A DNA stretch of 64,000 bases, taken from the NCBI GenBank assembly GCA_038373865.1, contig JAXGGA010004718.1, positions 1 through 64,000 on the forward strand, written 5' to 3'. Positions within the stretch are counted from its first letter, which is position 1. The number at the start of each line of letters is the position of its first letter. Below are positions 59,061 to 64,000 of this stretch, piece after piece. The notes under the pieces are model-generated. The model had not been told where the DNA came from, did not search any database, and was given only the letters and a program-made list of their open reading frames with translations. The translations under genes were made by a program, and so were the position numbers. This DNA comes from Uloborus plumipes (Eukaryota > Arthropoda > Arachnida > Araneae > Uloboridae).

Positions 59061-59396
59061 TTAAATAGGACCGAAGGTCCTATGTACAGCATCAGCGAGA
59101 CGAAGACAATTTTCTTTGTATAAGTCTGGCCACGGATTGTCCCTTATTTGCGCCAGGATAGCGGGGCAGTTGAAAAGGTGCTCGGGGCTTAGTTCTGTGT
59201 CCGGGCAATTTTTGCAGAGGCATTACGTCCTTGTCCCGTCTTTATGTATCTGCATCCCCCTGAAGTGTCCTGTCGTAAGTCTTGTTAATGTACTGGGGAG
59301 GGTTCTATTGGTACTGATTTCTGGAATTTGGTATTTTATTTCGATTTTTCTATCAATTAGTTTTGCTCTAGCCACCGAATTAATATCGCAGAGAGA
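59061..59396 (-). pseudogene. Non-LTR retrotransposon C-terminal remnant
   Basis: The minus strand has a 112-codon frame with one internal TAA (59223-59225). It reads VARAKLIDRKIEIKYQ, then LTTGHFRGMQIHKDG, then CLCKNCPDTELSPEHLFNCP and ends HRTFGPI. The TGH...H stretch followed by Cys-x2-Cys...EHLFNCP is the tail found after the RNase H region of R1/Jockey-type LINE second ORFs. The catalytic reverse transcriptase is not present. The family assignment is from motif style only. Confidence 0.75.
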
Positions 59397-59399
59397 TTA

Positions 59400-61051
59400 A
59401 TGGCTGATGAAAAGATATTTTTATATTTTTGTCGAAAAAAATAGTTTTAAGACAAGGAAGTACTAATTAAAAGTGTGTATAGTGGGTAAAATAAAAATAA
59501 TAAAGTGGGCGGCATGAGCCCCCCCCTTCCCCATATTTGCGCCCATCATAGCTTGAGGTGCTGGGAACTTACTAGAAGACAACGTGTTTCAAGGATTCAT
59601 TTCGGGGGCATAGAATGCGTGCGAAATTGACTTTCGCTATCTTTTTTTTTTTGTATACCATGGCGATAAGCTATCTCCACGTTTAGCTGTGGCCCCTCGT
59701 TTCTCGGTACTCCATGTTTTCGGACTCGCCACCCTCTGTCGTAGCTTCCGTTCGGCTCTGCGGTTAGGCTTTTCCATATAAAAGATCCTCGTTTTTCTTC
59801 TAGTATCCGCCTTTGATAATTGTGGTTTTATGTATTCTTCCTTTTGTCATATTATTCGTATCCGCCTTGTGTAATTATAGTATTGTGTGTGGTTCGTAAG
59901 TGTTTTATTTGTGCTTGAGAAGCGTTGTGTTTTCACTGAATTTCCGAGCTAATTAATTTTCGGATTTACGAGCAAAAGTGAAAAACTCGGACAATCAAAA
60001 AAGGATCTTCTGAAGCAGCGGTTCCTTAAGTCCAGACTACAATGGATCCTCTCCTAAAAATTACTAACTTGCCGATCCCCTCCTCCCCCCCTCTCAAAAA
60101 AACTTGATTTGATAAATTTTAATCTTTTTTTTTCGTAATTGTTTTTCCGGTTTTTTATTCTTTGAATTTATTGATTTTCCTGTATATTTTTCAGAGCTTC
60201 TTGTCTAGTTTTCACTCATATTATTTTGAGCTATGGAAGTAAAAATATATTCGATACTCAATTAGGAATAAAAATATTATCACCTAATTTTTACAACACG
60301 TTCAGAAATTATGACGAACTTTTGTAGCTTGGGAATAAACAATATTAGCCTCGTTAAAATGTTCGTTTTTCATATCAGTTACGTACGGAATACTATTTTA
60401 GAATTGGATATATGAAAAAATGTTAAAAAACAAGTAAAGGTTACATATTTTCCCCACTAGTTCATTGTATAAATGTTAATTTTTATGGTGTAAGAAGATT
60501 GTCAACCCTGTCTCCGGTTTTACGTTTTCCCATTTGGTACGTTTTTCCTCACTGCTCCGACAGAAAACGCAAAATCATGGTTCAGCTGTATATTTTTTAA
60601 GAAAAATAAACTTCTGCCCAAAGCAATTACAGATCGTCTTCAGTTCTGAAGGCTCGTTGTCCCAACCGATTCCGTAATTACCGGAGGCAACAATAACGGG
60701 AAGTGAACGGGGGCCGTCAAAGCAGAATATCATCCGGCGTTAATGCACGCCACCTAAAATCTACTGCTTATCATCTCTTGTTCCTCCACCCTCCATTTTC
60801 TTTTCTTTCTTTCTTTTTTCTCTACTCCCACTCTTCCGCTGTGTTTAAGCTTGTTTGCTCTCGGCGGAGATTGAATTGGTGGTCGTCCTTAAATTTGACC
60901 GGTCTCTTTTATTTCGATTATTTCATTGAGGAGATTAGAAAGAGAGGAAAAACTTTTTAGGAAATTGTTTACTGACTCCATTAATATCCTTTGCGTTACC
61001 ATTTTTTACGTCAAAGGAGAAAACACTACTAAAACGATGTTGCATCTTCTT
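59400..61051. other. Unannotated DNA
   Basis: A GC-richer patch lies at 59660-59780 and another near 60640-60760. Poly-T and C-rich tracts are present. No gene or bounded element is recognised. Confidence 0.5.
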
Positions 61052-61289
61052 TTAACCGCTTGCCTGATTATCCCGAGTTATCTCGGGCACGTATGAGTTG
61101 CAGGTAATTATTATCCCGAGAAAACTCGGGTGAAACTAAATCATTTTGCACCTAAAAAAATTAAAAATTAAACTTAAAACCTGCGTATTTTGTTCGTTTC
61201 ATTTCCTTGTATTAAAACAATATCAAATTTTAAAAATGTGATAGTTTTTTGCAATTTTTTTCAAAAAAATTTGTAAGGGAAGCGGTTAA
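61052..61289. mobile_element. piggyBac-type MITE with TTAACCGCTT ends
   Basis: It starts TTAACCGCTTGCC and ends GGGAAGCGGTTAA, with TTAA on both sides. Inside are two stem-forming blocks, ATCCCGAGTTATCTCGGG and ATCCCGAGAAAACTCGGG. The ends resemble those of the transposase-bearing element at 22823-23609 (CGCTTA/TAAGCG next to TTAA), which may be related. Confidence 0.88.
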
Positions 61290-64000
61290 ACTTTTGTAAC
61301 AAAACAAGTAAAACTTTTGTGTTGAAGCTTTTTTCTTCATTTTGTTTCCCCCTTCCTTTTTCTATTAAGCATTCTAATTTTAATTCATGATTTTTAAGTT
61401 TATAAATTCGAAATATTGTTTTCACATTAGATTCCGTTTTAAAATTTAGCTTGCTCTAAATTTTTGTTCAGAAGGCTTCGTAGCCGCTTATCCGTTAGAA
61501 AAAAATTGCGACACAAAACTTTGTTTAACTCGTTGAGGCTTTGGGCTATGATTTTATAGAAAATCATGCAACCCATATTCAGTAAACAGAAGCGGATAGG
61601 GGGATGAATTGTTCTCTGCAAATTTCGTCTCTTGTGGCAGCTATGGTTGATCTTATGGGGGGAGGGGAGACTGCTATAGTGTGGCTCTGGTAACTTGATG
61701 CTTGAACTTGGACAATTTTATATACGTTTGAGTTGAAAGAGAATTTTTTTGTTTGATACAATGCCAATGATCGTTATGTCTCAACGCAAACGTTATCTTC
61801 ACTCTTATTTTAACAAATAGAAACTTCAAAGCCTCGGCAAATCGGAAGTCTACTTATCAGAGTCAGGAGAAAAAAGAAAAAACTTTGGTCAACACGAACA
61901 AAATCGCCAATCCTGTAAGGAAATTATGAAAGTGGCAATATTTGAAGACAAAACATGTACCCTCTTTGTTTGCTTCTATCGACTCTGTTTTTTGTGAAAT
62001 AGAGAATAGCCGTTATATTAGACCGTGAGTTAATGAGACATGGTCCTTGTCTTGTACAAGTTAGTCAATAGTAATGTTAATAAATATTTTCAAGAATTCG
62101 GAGTACGATTTTGAAATAATATCTCCATACATGTGATTCTTCAGCCAATTGGCGGAAATCAACAAATTTGAGTGGCAAAACTTAGTTATAATGGGATACA
62201 ACAGCCATCTACCCATCTTTAAAAGGGGGCATTCTTTGCTTGCTTGGTTTTGGTTAGAAATTTCAATTTGAAAAAATAAAAGATTAAATAAAATAAAACA
62301 GAGTTAGAGAGACCAAAATGATAAAAGTTAAAAATAAAAAAATTATAATAATTTTTTTTACTAAATGCATTTAATAGCACTTTGCCCATTGAACCAACCA
62401 GTCACAACATGTCAAATATTTTCAGCCAAATTGTTTTGTAAGTAATCACATGTATGTATCTCACATCGTATGTCGAGTGGTCTGTTTTGTCTCGATTAGT
62501 CTTCGATATTGTCAACATGCATGAACTAATAATACAAAAGCATTACAAACGTCATATCTTCAAAGTGGTAAGAATTATAGGCTTTACATGATTCGGAGCA
62601 AATATTACTGTTGCGAGAAATCTCATTAAAAATTGTGTAGGTTTACGCATTCGCGCATTCATTCATTGAAGGAAACAGCTGTGTGACCTTCATTAAATGA
62701 TCGCCCACGGAAAAACAACTCCTTCGGAAAAAATTATACATAACAGTATTTTGCTACTGTGGGCAATTTTGGAACCATGGTATTAAAACTTTGTCCTCAA
62801 TGCGAATGGGAAACGCAGAAATCACTATTCTTTAAATATTTTGACCATGATAAACTCAATATGGCCGATGTTTCTTCAAATATGACCCACACGATATTTT
62901 TCGATAGAATATATTTCAATTGATTGAATAAAATAGCTTTCAATAATCTTACAATTAGAAAACCTGGCACATTATTGCATTCAAACACAACCAAGTCCCC
63001 TACCCCTTAATATCGTTTGTGTAAAACATAAAATTTAAAGCTACAAATAATCGCCCTTTTACCGGAGCTAAGGCAGAATATGCTGTAATTGAGTATTCAT
63101 TATTGCATGTGTGATTTAGGAACACAATTCTACGATACAAAGTGCAATAAGTTATGCTGGTTTGAATTGAAATTGTTTTTATCGGTTGTGTTACGTAGAG
63201 TGCTAAAAAATGTTAAGTGTACTCAGTGGTGTTTTTAAGGAGGGAGAGACACTTAGGGACGCTGTGTCCTCCGAAATATTTGGTTTTTTGTTGTAAAAAA
63301 ATTACATTTTTACTTGTAATCAATTGTACTTTTTTTTACATAAAATAAATCGCAATGTCAAAAATAAAACTCCCTGAAGTTTGCTCATGGAAAAAAAAGA
63401 CAATAATTGATAAAGTGGATTTGAATTTGCCATTCTATTTGCAGTTCGTGCTTTTTAGCCATGGTTCTTCTAACACTCCATCTTACTCTCAAAACCATTA
63501 AGTTTCTGGACTTTTTAATGCATTCAATTCATTATTTTTTATTTTTTTTTTCTACTCTATTGCTACTAATAAAGTATCAGTGACCACGCACCATCCTACT
63601 TTATATCCCCTTTCAATACCACATTCGTCTCCTTAGAGCCAGTGACCTCACACTACTATTTTATCAACTAACAACAACAAATTGTTTAAAATTCAAAATT
63701 AATTCTTTCAATCCGCATAATTTACAAGTTATTTCATTTTTACATGAAATTTCTGTGCCAGGAAAGTAATTTTAAGACCTTACAAATTAGCTTTAGGAAA
63801 ATGCTTCTAAATTCGCAATGTTTACTAAGTTAGTGAACTTCTGCGATTGCGTTCATTACTGCGGTCGTTATCATCCATGTTTGCAGACTGGGTGGGATTT
63901 TTACCTCGTTTTACCCATTATGCGCGGCACTGTTTGAGAGCAAAACTAAACGCTTTGTGAGAAAGGAAGGAAGGCTGCAAAAGATGAGAAGCGGCAAACT
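61290..64000. other. Unannotated AT-rich DNA
   Basis: No bounded repeat, RNA gene or coding exon is supported to the end of the window. Frames are up to 65 codons with no recognisable domain. Poly-T/poly-A tracts are common. Confidence 0.5.

Overview
This is an AT-rich stretch of animal nuclear DNA, most likely arthropod and plausibly arachnid. The signs are low G+C, many poly-A/T tracts and ATT/TTTA microsatellites, no operon structure, and a dense population of hAT, Tc1/mariner, pogo-like and piggyBac transposons with a few retroelement pieces. The host group is inferred from repeat style only; no host gene was recognised by name.

Only one segment looks like host protein-coding sequence: a 183-base open segment at 34529-34711 on the + strand. 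It has a polypyrimidine tract and AG before it and a strong GTAAGT donor after it, so the window is probably mostly intron (or intron plus intergenic DNA) of a + strand gene whose other exons lie outside.

The rest is a layered transposon landscape. 7115-8531 is a pogo/Tigger-like element holding two hAT-type elements. 9526-11455 and 37220-39237 are two inverted copies of one ~2-kb repeat built around a ~147-base tandem array. 13821-16509 is a hAT element with a BED-finger transposase remnant and two nested elements. 19293-21354 is a hAT element carrying a foldback with 300-base arms. 22612-23741 is a tttacagt repeat interrupted at its TTAA by a piggyBac deletion derivative that keeps the transposase Cys-rich tail. 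25071-28177 is a hAT element containing a foldback MITE and a full-length but dead Tc1-like element. 28235-28987 is a further hAT element.

The right half holds short elements: three related TTAA-flanked piggyBac-type MITEs (48573, 52420, 55643), small TA-flanked pogo-like MITEs (43912, 46057, 53988), a tRNA-type SINE (about 43555-43749), adjacent foldback MITEs (39259-39717), a 78-base-arm hairpin (58729-58924) and a non-LTR retrotransposon C-terminal remnant (59061-59396).

Many boundaries rest on inverted termini plus matching target-site duplications read directly from the sequence. No intact transposase, rRNA, functional tRNA or CRISPR array was seen. Some low-repeat, GC-richer islands (near 4.2, 5.2, 8.7, 12.1, 30.9, 42.9 and 48.4 kb) could be conserved non-coding DNA, but this cannot be shown from one sequence.
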